From Prosapia bicincta (Eukaryota > Arthropoda > Insecta > Hemiptera > Cercopidae), in NCBI GenBank assembly GCA_036971475.1, contig JBAIZL010000376.1, forward strand, positions 5,052,001 to 5,116,000: a stretch of DNA of 64,000 nucleotides. Reading direction: 5' to 3'. How positions within the stretch are numbered: the first letter of the stretch is position 1; every line of letters starts with the position of its first letter. Made by a program: the position numbers and the translations under genes. Under the pieces are notes generated by a model. The model made no database searches and had not been told where the DNA came from. It saw only the letters and a list, made by a program, of their open reading frames with translations. Positions 1-10,214 of the stretch are shown here, piece by piece.

Positions 1-2
1 TG

Positions 3-887
3 TCCATGTACCTAAAACACAATACTCCTGACGTTATTTATCGTCAGGAGTTTTTGCAGATTCAACAAACTCACCAACACACTGTGACTATATTCACAGA
101 CGGTTCAAAACTGGACAATGGGATAGGTTGTGCATTTTATATGGAAGGACAAACTTTCACTTACGGATTGCCCTCAGCCTGTAGTGTTTTTACTGCAGAA
201 CTGTATGCAATTTTCCAAGCTTTAAGATCAATTCCGTCTGCAAAATCTAAATATCTTGTGTGTTGTGATTCCAAAAGTGCTCTCCAGGCTATTCAGGAAA
301 TGTACACTAAGAACCCTTTGGTTGGAGACATCTTGTGCTCTATACACAGGCTCCAATTACGAGGTGTCGAGGTGTCATTTCTCTGGGTGCCTGGTCACTG
401 TGGAATATTCGGAAACACTAAAGCAGATGAAGGTGCAAAATTAGCTACAGGTATGTTGCCATCGACACAACGTGTGATGGCATCAGATTTTGTATGCAAA
501 GTTAAAACTACACTATTCTCTGTTTGGAATGAAGAATGGCAAAATGTAAATAGAAACAAGCTGAGGGACATCAAAAATACCGTCCGACCATGGAGGACAT
601 CTGTTCGTTCGAATCGTAGGGAGGAAGTGGTGGTTACTCGACTTCGCATCGGCCACTCTTTGTTAACGCATGGATGGTTGATGCGACATGAGGATCCACC
701 ACTATGTCCGTTTTGTAGAAATAATATTACAATCAAGCATATCCTGCTTGATTGTAATGAGTTGACAAATTTATATATACGTTACGATCTTCGAGGTAGT
801 TTAAAGGTGGTTTTAAGAGACGATGTCACGGCTATCGACCGTGTCCTCGCTTTCTTACGCCACCTTAATATATTTAATAATATTTAA
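3..887 (+). CDS. Family B ORF2, C-terminal part: RNase H domain and terminal zinc-binding motif (partial)
   Basis: This is the C-terminal 290-odd residues of a retrotransposon polyprotein, open from the window edge to its stop. RNase H signatures are in order: TDGSKLDNG (first Asp), AELYAI (Glu), CCDSKSAL (second Asp) and WVPGHCGIFGNTKADEGAK (His and last Asp). RNase H removes the RNA strand during reverse transcription. A C-x2-C-x8-H-x4-C motif (CPFCRNNITIKHILLDC) follows near the C terminus. The first ATG at position 6 is internal to the original protein, because the B4 copy reads on through the same point. No break is seen in the visible part. Confidence 0.88.
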   Translation, partial: SMYLKHNTPDVIYRQEFLQIQQTHQHTVTIFTDGSKLDNGIGCAFYMEGQTFTYGLPSACSVFTAELYAIFQALRSIPSAKSKYLVCCDSKSALQAIQEMYTKNPLVGDILCSIHRLQLRGVEVSFLWVPGHCGIFGNTKADEGAKLATGMLPSTQRVMASDFVCKVKTTLFSVWNEEWQNVNRNKLRDIKNTVRPWRTSVRSNRREEVVVTRLRIGHSLLTHGWLMRHEDPPLCPFCRNNITIKHILLDCNELTNLYIRYDLRGSLKVVLRDDVTAIDRVLAFLRHLNIFNNI

Positions 888-1018
888 ATTTTGTATAATT
901 TTAGGTTCTTTTGTTTTAGATTATTACAATTAGTTTTAAACATTTATTTTATTTTATTCTGTTTTATTTTGATTAGTTTTATTTATGAAGTATTATTGTA
1001 AAAACACAACTTTAGTTA

Positions 1019-1052
1019 GGCGATTATAACCTCCAATAGGTTTTTCGCCTGG
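1019..1052 (+). other. 3'-terminal stem-loop of family B
   Basis: The last bases before poly(A) can fold as GGCGA pairing with TCGCC, and AACC with GGTT, around a small loop. The same arrangement closes every A and B copy in the window. In non-LTR elements such a 3' structure is commonly what the element's own reverse transcriptase recognises. That role is inferred here. Confidence 0.7.
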
Positions 1053-1086
<34 letters not shown>

Positions 1087-1190
1087 ACAAGCCAATACAA
1101 TGTGTGTTGAGATTGTTGTAGATTGTTTATCAGCAAGTTCTTAGGTACTTCAAGTCTAATTGTAATTTATGGGTTATTGTGAAGTTTCCT

Positions 1191-1490
1191 GAACCGGGCC
1201 TATATTTGCATGAGACATTCAAAAACATGTAAAAAGGCTGTTTTCATGGAATTTTTTTTTTAGGCCTGGAAATATTATTTTTTCTTTAATTAAAGTTGGG
1301 TAAATTTTTCGGCGCGGATGTAGCAGTTGTAAAGCGGCTCCCTGCCTCGCGGAGGGATACATGACGTCACAAAGCTCTGACGTCACGTAACTAGCACACA
1401 GTTTTGCGTTTTGGCATAATTTTTTTATTTTAATGAAAATAGCCTTTTTACATGTTTCGGAATGTTTCAAGCAAATATAGGCACGGTTTA
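1191..1490. mobile_element. MITE-like element with long terminal inverted repeats
   Basis: The ends are inverted copies of each other over about 55 bp with a few mismatches: left 1191-1247, right 1434-1489. Shared cores include CCTATATTTGC and ACATGTAAAAAGGCT. The total is about 300 bp with no coding capacity, as expected of a non-autonomous DNA transposon. The middle carries two perfect TGACGTCA palindromes at 1362-1369 and 1378-1385. No clear target duplication was recognised, so the superfamily is not assigned. Confidence 0.72.
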
Positions 1491-1844
1491 TAGAACGTTG
1501 CATACTAATATGTAGCTGTTTTAGTAATTAAAACCTACCTTACTAAGCACTCTACCTACCTTTTACAATTATGAAACTCGCGCTCAAATATCATTTGTTT
1601 TGCGATAGTAAGTCGCAAAATTACTCATAATAACGAAACAAACACTGACAATGCACTCACAAACACTATTCTTCGCAAAAAACAGAAAATATTGCATCCA
1701 ACAGTAAACACATATTTTTCCTTACACTCCCTCCAAAGAAATGACTACCGCTAATTTTCGAGTGCAGCCAACCTTCTTCCAAACAATAAAATATTACGCT
1801 CTGTTTTTGTGTTATACATATTGAATTTTATATAAAAGCAAAAA

Positions 1845-2110
1845 ACTACCTTAAGAATTTAAAATTTAAGAACTGAAAGAAGTTTATAATAATAATATTA
1901 TTATTAATTCGTAATACACAACTGCCTTAAGAATTTAAAACTTTAATACTGAGTTTATTTTTATAATACACAGAAACATTGTTACTCTTAACAAAATTTA
2001 ATGATGTAATAATATAGCAGCTGGAAAGGAAATTATAGGCGGAATTGTATCTGTAATTCGTGTTACACAACTACCTTAAAAATTTTAAACCTAAATGCTG
2101 AGTATTTTTT
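1845..2110. repeat. Diverged short direct repeats
   Basis: A motif of about 45-50 bp (CAACTRCCTTAARAATTT, then TACTGAGT-like) recurs at about 1907 and 2056, 149 bp apart. A partial third copy lies near 1846. The copies are diverged and AT-rich, so this may be an old decayed repeat. Confidence 0.45.
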
Positions 2111-2564
2111 AAATAATGCAGTGCAACAGGGTTACATTTAAGCACGGAACAAAATAAAATGATTTATAAAAACAGTACGATGTATTGATTTTTTTTTCCC
2201 CCCTGGCGAAAAACCAATTGTGGTTATCATCGCCAAACAAAATCTAACACAGAACGCAATGTTTTGAATAAAATCAAATAAATTAATAAATAAACAAATA
2301 AATAAATACAACAAAAATTACAAAACAAAATAAAACACAAACAATAAAAAACAAAAACACAACAATATAACAATGAAAAAATCCTTAAAAACTAAATAAC
2401 AAAATAACAACAAAGAACAATATAACAGTAAATAAATAATATGTAAAACAATAATAGGTAACAATTTACCAATAAATAAATCTCAATAACAATAACAAGA
2501 ACAGAAAATAAATTTAATTAAAATAAATAAAAGAAACACAGAGAATTATATGTATAAATAAATT

Positions 2565-3338
2565 TTAAAAAATATATATATATATATTTATGTATTTAAT
2601 TTTAAAAAATATTATCAAGTGGTGCAAGAAAGCGATGACTCGGTCAATGGCCGAGGGATCGTCCCTTAGCACCACCTTTAAACTCCCTTTTAAATTAAAA
2701 AGGGCACGAACATTACCTACACTAACACAATCAACCAAAATATGTTTTATTGTGAAGATACCCCCGCAGTATTGGCATATTGGTGGATCTTCACGACGCA
2801 TCAAATATCCATGAGTTGCAAAAGAGTGGCCAACGCGAAGGCGTGTAACCACCACTTCCTCCCTACGTTTTGAACGAATTGAAGACCTCCATGGACGGAC
2901 GGTATCTTTAATTTCCCTCAGCTTATTCTCAATCACGGTATGCCACTCGTCATTCCAAGCAGCGAGCAATAAATGTTTCGCGAAACACACATAGTCAGAT
3001 TCCATAATTAGTTGAGTAATAGGCACCAAACTTGTAGCTTTCTTCGCCGCTTCATCCGCTTTTGTGTTTTCAAGTATTCCGCAATGTCCAAGTACCCAAC
3101 AGAAAGTCACCCCCACACCCCTCAATTGAAGCCTGTGTACAGCACACAAAATGTCCCCAACTAAAGGGTTGCTAGAGAAAACATCCTGAAGAGCCTGAAG
3201 AGCACTTTTGGAATCCGAACACAAAAGATAATGCGAGGATCGAGATTGAATGACGGTCAAAGCTTTAAAAATAGCAAATAGTTCTGCCGTGAAAACACTG
3301 CAAGCTGAGGGCAATCCGTACGTGTAGGTACATCGAGA

Positions 3339-3345
<7 letters not shown>
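2565..3345 (-). pseudogene. A1 ORF2, C-terminal RNase H part
   Basis: This is the 3' portion of A1 ORF2, cut off from the rest by the insertion that starts at 3346. It carries AELFAIFKAL, CSDSKSALQAL and GHCGILENTKADEAAK of RNase H and the terminal CQYCGG...IKHILVDC zinc motif. The open frame runs upstream only artificially, through the adjoining poly(T) and the stem-loop of the inserted 3' UTR piece. Compared with A2, a single-base change near the end shifts the frame past the normal stop and adds about ten residues. Confidence 0.85.
3333..3345. repeat. Target-site duplication, left copy (13 bp) of the chimeric insertion
   Basis: TCGAGATGCATAA lies here, immediately before the poly(T), and again at 4604-4616, where A1 coding sequence resumes. 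It marks the ends of one insertion event. Confidence 0.9.
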
Positions 3346-3384
<39 letters not shown>

Positions 3385-4603
3385 CCTGGCGAAAAACCAA
3401 TTGTGGTTATCATCGCCAAACAAAATCTAACACGGAACGATATTGTTTTAAATAAAATCAAATAAATTAATAAATAAACAAATAAATAAATACAACAAAA
3501 ATTACAAAACAAAAAAAACACCAACAATAAAAAACAAAAAACAACAATATAACAATGAAAAAATTCTTAAAAACTAAATAACAAAATAACAACAAAGAAC
3601 ATTTTTTTTTTTTTTTTTTTTATCCAGGCGAAAAACCTATCAAGGTTATCATCGCCTAACTAAAGTTATTTTAAATAATAAGATTTTAAATAAATATTAC
3701 CTAAAACTAATCAAAATAAAACAAAATAAATGTTTAAAACTAATTGTGATTATAATTATCTAAAATTAAAGAACCTAAAATTATAAAAAATTTAAATATT
3801 GTTAAATAGATTAAGGTGGCGTAAGAAAGCGAGGACACGGTCGATAGCCGTGACATCGTCTCTTAAAACCACCTTTAAACTACCTCGAAGATCGTAACGT
3901 ATATACAAATTTGTCAACTTATTACAATCAAGCAGGATATGCTTGATTGTAATATTATTTCTGCAAAACGGACATAGTGGTGGATCCTCATGTCGCATCA
4001 ACCATCCATGCGTTAACAAAGAGTGGCCGATGCGAAGTCGAGTAACCACCACTTCCACCCTACGATTCGAACGAACAGATGTCCTCCATGGTCGGACGGT
4101 ATTTTTGATGTCCCTCAGCTTGTTTCTATTTACATTTTGCCATTCTTCATTCCAAACAGAGAATAGTGTAGTTTTAACTTTGCATACAAAATCTGATGCC
4201 ATCACACGTTGTGTCGATGGCAACATACCTGTAGCTAATTTTGCACCTTCATCTGCTTTAGTGTTTCCGAATATTCCACAGTGACCAGGCACCCAGAGAA
4301 ATGACACCTCGACACCTCGTAATTGGAGCCTGTGTATAGAGCACAAGATGTCTCCAACCAAAGGGTTCTTAGTGTACATTTCCTGAATAGCCTGGAGAGC
4401 ACTTTTGGAATCACAACACACAAGATATTTAGATTTTGCAGACGGAATTGATCTTAAAGCTTGGAAAATTGCATAAAGTTCTGCAGTAAAAACACTACAG
4501 GCTGAGGGCAATCCGTAAGTGAAAGTTTGTCCTTCCATATAAAATGCACAACCTATCCCATTGTCCAGTTTTGAACCGTCTGTGAATATAGTCACAGTGT
4601 GTT
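3346..4603 (-). mobile_element. Chimeric insertion: family A 3' UTR fragment joined to a family B fragment
   Basis: Left to right on the plus strand: poly(T) 3346-3384; a family A 3' end with stem-loop and 217 bp of 3' UTR (3385-3601); a second poly(T) 3602-3621; then a family B 3' end running to the middle of its RNase H domain (3624-4603). The outer edges are flanked by one 13-bp duplication of A1 sequence, and no duplication is visible at the internal A/B junction. This fits a single target-primed event in which the polymerase copied an A transcript end and then moved to the poly(A) of a B transcript. Nested insertion exactly at the junction is less likely. Confidence 0.85.
3792..4603 (-). 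pseudogene. Family B ORF2 fragment (RNase H) in the chimera
   Basis: It encodes the C-terminal B polyprotein from TIFTDGSKLDNG through the terminal CPFCRNN...HILLDC motif, with all four RNase H acidic positions present. It is 5'-truncated just upstream of the first RNase H Asp. The open frame is extended a few codons by A1 sequence across the right-hand junction. With no start, endonuclease or RT it cannot act alone. Confidence 0.88.
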
Positions 4604-4616
4604 TCGAGATGCATAA
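4604..4616. repeat. Target-site duplication, right copy (13 bp) of the chimeric insertion
   Basis: Second copy of TCGAGATGCATAA; A1 ORF2 continues directly after it. Confidence 0.9.
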
Positions 4617-7560
4617 AACGCACACCCAACGCCATTGTCCAGTTTAGATCCATCAGTGAAAATAATTTCACTGTGTTGGTGAGATTTATAAATGGATAAA
4701 AATTCCTGGTGGTAGACCACAACAGGAGTATCGTGTTTTATATAACTGGACAATGAGAAATCGAAGTGCGGTGTTTTTATTATCCATGGAGGTAGATAGC
4801 ACATTTGTCGTTTAAACATAGTTGGAAGTTGCAACTCAAGGTCATCCAATATTCTTAATGTTCGTATGCCAAATGGAGCGGTCGAACGTTGACGTGTATT
4901 GTACACTTGATTTAGCGTATTATTAAAGACTCTTTCAAGTGCCGGGTGGTTGGGTTTGCTTCGAAGAACAGAAACGTAAGATATTTGTAGCATCTGACGT
5001 CGTCTAGAAAGGGCAGGTTCCCCAGCTTCGACAAGAAGACTAAGGATTGGGTTAGTTCTAAATGCACCAGTAGCCAGTCTAAGTCCAGAGTGGTGGATGG
5101 TATCAAGAGTATTCAGAACTGTAGGTCGTGCAGATGAGTAGACTTGACAACCATAATCTATGCGCGATCTAACGACTGCGCGATAAAATCGAAGCATACT
5201 AGTTCTGTCTGTTCCCCAATTCGTACCACTAAGGACTCTTAACATATCCAATTTCTTGCTGCATCTCACCTTCAAATCCCGAACATGTGGACTCCATGAG
5301 AGTCTTTTATCAAATAAAAGACCCAAAAATCGAACACTATCCGTGGTTTGAAGCTGAACCCCGTCAAGATAAAGGATCGGCTCCTGGTGTTGCCTACGAC
5401 GACTAAATGCAACACATTGGGTCTTCGAAGCAGAGAATTTAAAACCTGTAGTTCTTGACCATTCCTCTAATCTACCTATTGCTAACTGCAAAGATCTTTC
5501 CGCAGTTGCCATACTACGAGCAGGCACATATATACAAAAGTCATCCACAAAAAGGGAACAGTGTACCGGAGATCGTATATTACTGGTGATACTATTTATT
5601 GCAACGGCAAACAGCGTGACGCTCAGCACGCTGCCCTGCGGTACACCATTCTCTTGTGTATAGCTGTTTGAATACGCGCCTCCAAGTTGAACGCGGAAAG
5701 ATCTGTTTGAAAGAAAGTTAGCGATGAATGCTAGGATATTCCCTTGTATACTCCATGATTTCAGAGTGTTCAGAATTCCTCTTTTCAATGCCATATCATA
5801 TGCCTTTTCAAGGTCAAAGAAAATCGCAACGAGCGTTTGACGCAAGAGAAAGGCATCTTGAATAGCGGATTCTAACAAAACCAATTGGTCAACTGATGAG
5901 CGTCCTAGTCTGAAACCACACTGTTCGTTGCTAAGAAGGTTGTTGGTTTCTAGGTACCAGACAAGACGGCGGTTGACCATCTTCTCCAGTAGTTTGCACA
6001 AGACGCTTGTAAGTGATATAGGCCTGTAACTACTGGGGTTGGTTTTGTCCTTACCTGGCTTCAAAAGAGGAATTACAGTCGATTCTAACCATGCATCGGG
6101 GAAAGAGCGCTCCTCGAATAAACGATTGTATACTCGAAGGAGGACAAGTTTCGCCGATGATGGTAGATGTTTTAGCATGGAGTACACAATGGAATCAGGA
6201 CCTGGTGCAGAATCCTTCGTTGACGCAAGAGCTGACTCCAATTCCCCTATAGAGAAAGGAGTGTTTAAAGGAGAGTCCTCAGACGACCCAACAGTAAACG
6301 GTATTGCTTCTTCCTTCAGTTTATACATCTGGAATAATCTATTATAGGCTGTAGTAGCAGAAAAGTTAGAAAAAGATGTTCCAAGTACATTAGCAATGTC
6401 ATCACTGTTTGTGATTAATCTCCCATCTGGTTGCTTCAGCGCAATGGCTGGCAACGGAATGGAAGTACCACAAACTGATCTTAGTTTCCTCCACACTGTG
6501 GAAGACGGAGTTGTTCGTCTAATTGTGCTAATGTACTGTTCCCAAGAGTTCTTTCTACTCAGCCTAAATATCCTCCGTGCTTTCGCACGGAGTATTTTAT
6601 ATTCCTGAAGGTTTCCATTCGTTGGGTGTCGTTTAAATCTCCTAAGAGCTCTTCGTCGTAAACGGAGGATTTCTGTGCATTCATCGTTCCACCACGGCAC
6701 AGGCGGTCGGCGTGGATGCGCAGAGGTTTTGGAATGGTCTTTTCAGCGGCATTTAAAATTGCTTTTGTAAAATTTTCTATATTTTCATCAATGGGTGTCA
6801 GATAATCCATGTCAAGTGATACAAGGTAATTCGAGTAGGAGTCCCAGTTGGCTTTTCGCAAAATCCAACTGGAATTTCGAACATAACAGGTTTGGGAGTC
6901 ACATAAACTGATCTTAATAGGCACATGGTCGCTTCCATACAAATCATTGAGTATCGACCATGTGCATCTAGTAGCTAATTGAGGGCTGCAAATCGATAGA
7001 TCAACAGCTGTCCATCCACCAGTAGATGCTGCTAAATGAGTAGGAGAACCGTCATTTATCAGACATAAGTCTAGTTCCGTTCTTACACTTTCAACAATAT
7101 CACCTCGAGAGTTCCTAGTCGGAGATCCCCAAGACGAATGGTGGGCATTAAAATCCCCTACCAATAAGAACGGAGTTGGTAACTGGCTTATCAAATTTAC
7201 TAAATCACTGTGATGCAGGTTTTCTTGTGGTGGCAAGTAGACACAGCACACAGTGATTTTATACGGGACAGCTGTTTGAACGGCTACTGCTTGTAAAGGA
7301 GTTATTAAGTTTAGAGAAACAGCATCGATACAGTCACGGGCTAGGATGGCTACGCCACCTCTAGCTCGATCATCAGTAACGAAGTCCGATCTAAAAACTG
7401 AATACTCCCTTAAATGGAGATTATGCGATTCGTGGAGATGTGTCTCCTGTAGACATACAAACATTGGGTACACATCTCGCACGAGTACTTTAAGTTCTTC
7501 TATGTGACTCCTAACACCGTTGACGTTCCATTGTATCACTGACTTGTTAATTGCAGACAT
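4617..7560 (-). pseudogene. A1 ORF2: APE endonuclease, reverse transcriptase and start of RNase H, with one frameshift
   Basis: The N-terminal part (7560 to about 6730) has the apurinic-type endonuclease signatures WNVNG, LQETHL, GDFNAHHSSWGS and GSDHVPI, which nick target DNA. After KTIPK the frame is lost: one C present in all other copies is missing at about 6730. The second part (6730 to 4617) has the RT motifs SSYRPISLTSV, FFDLEKAYD, NGVPQGSVLS and the catalytic FVDD box, then the first RNase H Asp. The insertion at 4603 separates the rest. A conserved Trp is also changed (AYDMALKRG against AYDMAWKRG). The start ATG lies three bases after the ORF1 stop. Confidence 0.92.
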
Positions 7561-7563
7561 TTA

Positions 7564-8970
7564 TTAACTCAGCAATGGATTGATCTGACACCCATTGGTG
7601 CTCTCTCCTTTCTTGCCTGGGACGTTTTTAGACGTCTCAGGCTTACATTTCTCAGATTCCATATCCACCCGTTCAGGGATGGAATCTGAGGAAGTTTTGG
7701 GTTTAGAAGGTTTAGTTTTTACATTCCCTCCTTTGTTAGCATTTTGTTTAATACCCGGTAACGACGGTGGCGATGTGGTCTGACGTAACACTGGTTTACG
7801 TGGTTTCGATTTTTCCAACGTCTTCTGCACAGAAGGTTTATTACCCGTTGATAATATCTTCTGCACAGAAACACAAGGCTCACTTAGTGATTTATTTCGT
7901 GCTCCAATCCCCCCAGTGGAAGGGATAGGTACACGAGGCAAAACACTATCCGTTGCTGCAGGTTGTGCCAAATTTAGAGACGATCCATTTGTGACTAAGC
8001 ACAAAAGGCGAGACACTTGTTCAGTTAGAGCTTCAATCTTCTTGGACAGCTCAGCACAGTTGGTACAAGACGATTTCGAAGCGGTCAGGGTAGCGGCATA
8101 AGTCTTACTGTCTGCCTTTGGCTGAGTGGATCTATAGAGTTTTTTGGCCTCTGGAAACGACAGCTTGTCTTTCGCCATGATGCCTAAGATAGCTTTCTCT
8201 TCCTTGAAAGTAGGACAGTTGTAGGATCGCGCTGGGTGGTCACCACCACAGTTGGCGCATTTCGGAGAATTAACACATTCCTTGTCATCATGGCCTTCAA
8301 CGCTACATATGCCGCATACGTTCTGCTTCGAACACGTAGAGCTGATATGCCCAAATCGCTGGCACTTGAAGCAGCGCCTAGGGTTAGCCACGTATGGTCT
8401 CACTGAGATCCTTTGGTAACCTGCATGCAAGTATTCGGGTATTTCCGGTTTTCCAAATGTGACTATAAAAGAAGCTGTTGCTACTTTTTCTCCTTTGTCC
8501 ATTTTCATTATGGGGATAACCTCCGTAACTAACTGAGAAGACAGTTCGGACTTAATTTCTTCGATTGGAAGGTGCATTAAATCCCTACATGTGATGACCC
8601 CCTTTGAGTAATTCAAGGATCTGTGGGGAGCCACAGATACCATGACCTGGTCAAAGAAGGAGGTCATTTTTGATAGAGAACGGGTTTGTCTATCGGTGGA
8701 AGTCGCAACTAACAATGTTCCGTTTCTAAGTTTCTTAATAGAGGCTACTGGGTCTCCAGCACAAGCAGTAATATCCTTGTTAATCAGGAAAGGAGAAACT
8801 TTGGAAAGATCTTTCCCTTCTTCGGCACTAGAAAAAACTAAATACTTTGCTGATGGCAATGTCTGCGACGTTGCCACCATCAACTTTTTGCTCAAATCTT
8901 GACTATCGTCAGGAGTATCCTGGCGTGTCCTCTTCAGACTAGTCATATTTGACGTGGTTTTGGAATCCAT
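7564..8970 (-). CDS. A1 ORF1: gag-like nucleic-acid-binding protein, 468 aa
   Basis: This is an open gag-type ORF with three zinc knuckles at about residues 200-255: CFKCQRFGHISSTC, CGICSVEGHDDKEC and CANCGGDHPARSYNC. The family role is to coat element RNA and act as a nucleic acid chaperone. The C-terminal third is rich in Lys, Ser and Pro. The ATG is preceded by the 5' UTR common to all full-length A copies. The frame is intact although ORF2 of this copy is dead. Its stop is followed by a second in-frame TAA and then the ORF2 ATG. Confidence 0.9.
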   Translation of the reverse strand: MDSKTTSNMTSLKRTRQDTPDDSQDLSKKLMVATSQTLPSAKYLVFSSAEEGKDLSKVSPFLINKDITACAGDPVASIKKLRNGTLLVATSTDRQTRSLSKMTSFFDQVMVSVAPHRSLNYSKGVITCRDLMHLPIEEIKSELSSQLVTEVIPIMKMDKGEKVATASFIVTFGKPEIPEYLHAGYQRISVRPYVANPRRCFKCQRFGHISSTCSKQNVCGICSVEGHDDKECVNSPKCANCGGDHPARSYNCPTFKEEKAILGIMAKDKLSFPEAKKLYRSTQPKADSKTYAATLTASKSSCTNCAELSKKIEALTEQVSRLLCLVTNGSSLNLAQPAATDSVLPRVPIPSTGGIGARNKSLSEPCVSVQKILSTGNKPSVQKTLEKSKPRKPVLRQTTSPPSLPGIKQNANKGGNVKTKPSKPKTSSDSIPERVDMESEKCKPETSKNVPGKKGESTNGCQINPLLS

Positions 8971-9515
8971 AAATATTTTTTGCCTGCCATCGTGTCAAGC
9001 GTTACGGGCGAGACTATAGGAACGGGTACACCCTTGGATCACATTAAGATCATTTCCAACCCTCAGAACTCTGAGGCCTATAGCTTTTCTCCTTAGCTCG
9101 ACTGGATAGGCATCAGTCGAGGACTCGTAATACTGTGCACAGGCTCCGACACCCGTGCACCGCGGACACTCCCTGACCAAGGACCGAAGCGGCTGGTAGA
9201 CCAGAAACCGCGCTTACGTCTTCGGCAGAGCAAGCTCACATCAGCGTCCCAGACGCTGATGTGAGCTTGCTCTGCCGAAGACGTAAGCGCGGTTTTTGTC
9301 ACGCTCTGGACTTTTCAGCACTCCCAACGCGCAACGGTTCTGACCAGTCAAAATTCCCTATGAGAAGATGTAAGTGTTGAAATGTATATAGATTGTGTTG
9401 GTGTGTGTATGTGTGTGTGTGTGTAGGTTTTTGTGAGTGGTGTAGTGTTAGGCTAGGGTACCGCGAGGGACGCCAAATCCCTCGTAGGTGCGGCTAGTCC
9501 GCACCCCCCTGCGGG
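8971..9515 (-). promoter_or_regulatory. A1 5' UTR / internal promoter region
   Basis: This is the non-coding leader shared with A2, A3 and A4. Its outer end is GC-rich with short hairpins, and next to it lies a (GT)n-rich stretch near 9395-9430. Promoter activity is inferred from how non-LTR elements work. This copy is longer than the others because of the inverted duplication at 9205-9295. Confidence 0.6.
9205..9295. repeat. Perfect palindrome, 44-nt arms with a 3-nt loop
   Basis: Bases 9205-9248 are repeated as an exact reverse complement at 9252-9295 around CCA. The 5' UTRs of A2, A3 and A4 have only the first arm and then continue differently. The second arm is therefore a private insertion in A1, formed by copying the neighbouring strand backward. 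Confidence 0.92.
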
Positions 9516-9516
9516 A

Positions 9517-9902
9517 GTGAAGTGAAGCCCTAACGCAGCCGTATATATACGTTTTCTAAGCCTACAGCATAGGATAAGCTTCTTTTCCTAGCCAATAGGA
9601 TTGCAGAAGCTGTTAACCAATAGAAATCGCGTCTACAACGCAAACTGTGAATTGTTAATGTAACCGCAATAGCTGCATTTGATGCCGCGGTAAACGACCT
9701 CAGCTAAACTTGCAGCTGCAACAGATGCGTAGACAACCTTCAACTAAGAAACACTCAGACAACCTTAAAAAATCAGATACTTACACAGTCACACACAACT
9801 TATACTGTGTTTCTGATTGGCTAAGAAAACCAGCTCGTTGATTGGTTCGAGTAAAGAATAACTTTTGCCTATAAATTGAGATAGATTACTATATGCTTTA
9901 CA
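9517..9902 (+). promoter_or_regulatory. Promoter-like repeat, copy 1 (386 bp)
   Basis: The repeat lies directly upstream of the first gene copy at 9949. It contains CCAAT boxes at 9592 and 9617, inverted ones (ATTGG) at 9816 and 9841, and TATAAATT at 9870-9877. A start site would be expected about 30 bp downstream, near 9900, giving a leader of about 45 nt before the ATG. It differs from copy 2 (10215-10600) by one base that I could find. Promoter function is inferred from box spacing. Confidence 0.6.
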
Positions 9903-9948
9903 TTGCTACTTTGTTCGTGGAGCAGTTCTTTTTAAACATTTTTAAGAA

Positions 9949-10209
9949 ATGGCATCAAGGAGTGGAGAAATCGTGTGTGTGGTGGAACAGCTTGAAGTGG
10001 CTCTAGGACCATGGGTGAGGAAACCTACAAGACCATCGCTCCCCATTGGCAAGACGGCAAAGCAGTCAGGACCTTCGCTGCCTATCGCTGGACTTTCGCC
10101 AACATTACCCCCTAAACCGTCCCTTCCCTTTCCTCAAAAACCTCATTGTAAAAGAGAACTTTTTCCAACTAAACCGACTTTGAATTATCCTATATATACA
10201 AATCATTGA
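9949..10209 (+). pseudogene. Unknown gene, truncated copy 1 (86 aa)
   Basis: The first 80 or so residues match the start of the gene copy at 22846 in the same frame: MASRSGE, ALGPWVRKPTRPSLPIGK and a Pro-rich stretch PTLPPKPS. The frame ends at a stop where the tandem duplication breaks off (about 10214) and the second promoter copy begins. Unlike copy 2 it has Ser (TCA) where copy 2 has a stop codon after GKTAKQ. I do not recognise the family. It lacks the Cys/His region of the longer copy, so it is probably non-functional. Confidence 0.55.
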
Positions 10210-10214
10210 CGTCT

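Larger units (their letters stand above)
1..1084 (+). mobile_element. B1: 3' part of a family B non-LTR retrotransposon with poly(A) tail
   Basis: The window opens inside this plus-strand copy. It holds the RNase H end of ORF2 (to 887), a short AT-rich 3' UTR (888-1018), the 3' stem-loop shared with family A (1019-1049) and 32 A residues (1053-1084). It is the only plus-strand A/B copy here; all others are minus. The 5' part lies outside the window, so truncation cannot be judged. The family assignment rests on near-identity with the B pieces at 3792-4603, 20045-20883 and 45605-46503. Confidence 0.93.
1085..2188. other. AT-rich gene-free DNA
   Basis: No convincing coding region is present. 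It contains the MITE at 1191-1490 and diverged short repeats between about 1845 and 2110. The rest is AT-rich with short homopolymers. Confidence 0.7.
2189..9515 (-). mobile_element. A1: full-length but decayed family A retrotransposon, interrupted by a chimeric insertion
   Basis: Read on the minus strand: 5' UTR (9515-8971), ORF1 gag (8970-7564), ORF2 (7560-4617 and 3345-2565), 3' UTR, stem-loop and a short tail (nine T at 2189-2197, then C residues at 2198-2203). The 3346-4616 stretch is foreign and includes one copy of the target duplication. Without it the element is about 6.04 kb, matching A2, A3 and A4. ORF2 is broken by a one-base deletion near 6730 and has lost its normal stop. No target duplication was found at its outer ends. 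In ORF2 it groups with the tandem array units (for example NNLLSNEQCGF), not with A2/A3/A4 (NDLICNEQCGF). Confidence 0.9.

Noticed and set aside
395..736. Recurring 113-aa ORF antisense to RNase H (also at 3943, 24732, 45742 and others)
   Set aside because: It recurs only because the RNase H coding region recurs. It is the reverse-strand shadow of a conserved coding sequence.
1219..1503. 94-aa minus-strand ORF
   Set aside because: It lies inside the MITE and spans its inverted repeats, with no codon structure or known motif.
9395..9430. (GT)n microsatellite as an independent feature
   Set aside because: It is part of the family A 5' UTR and is present in all full-length copies.
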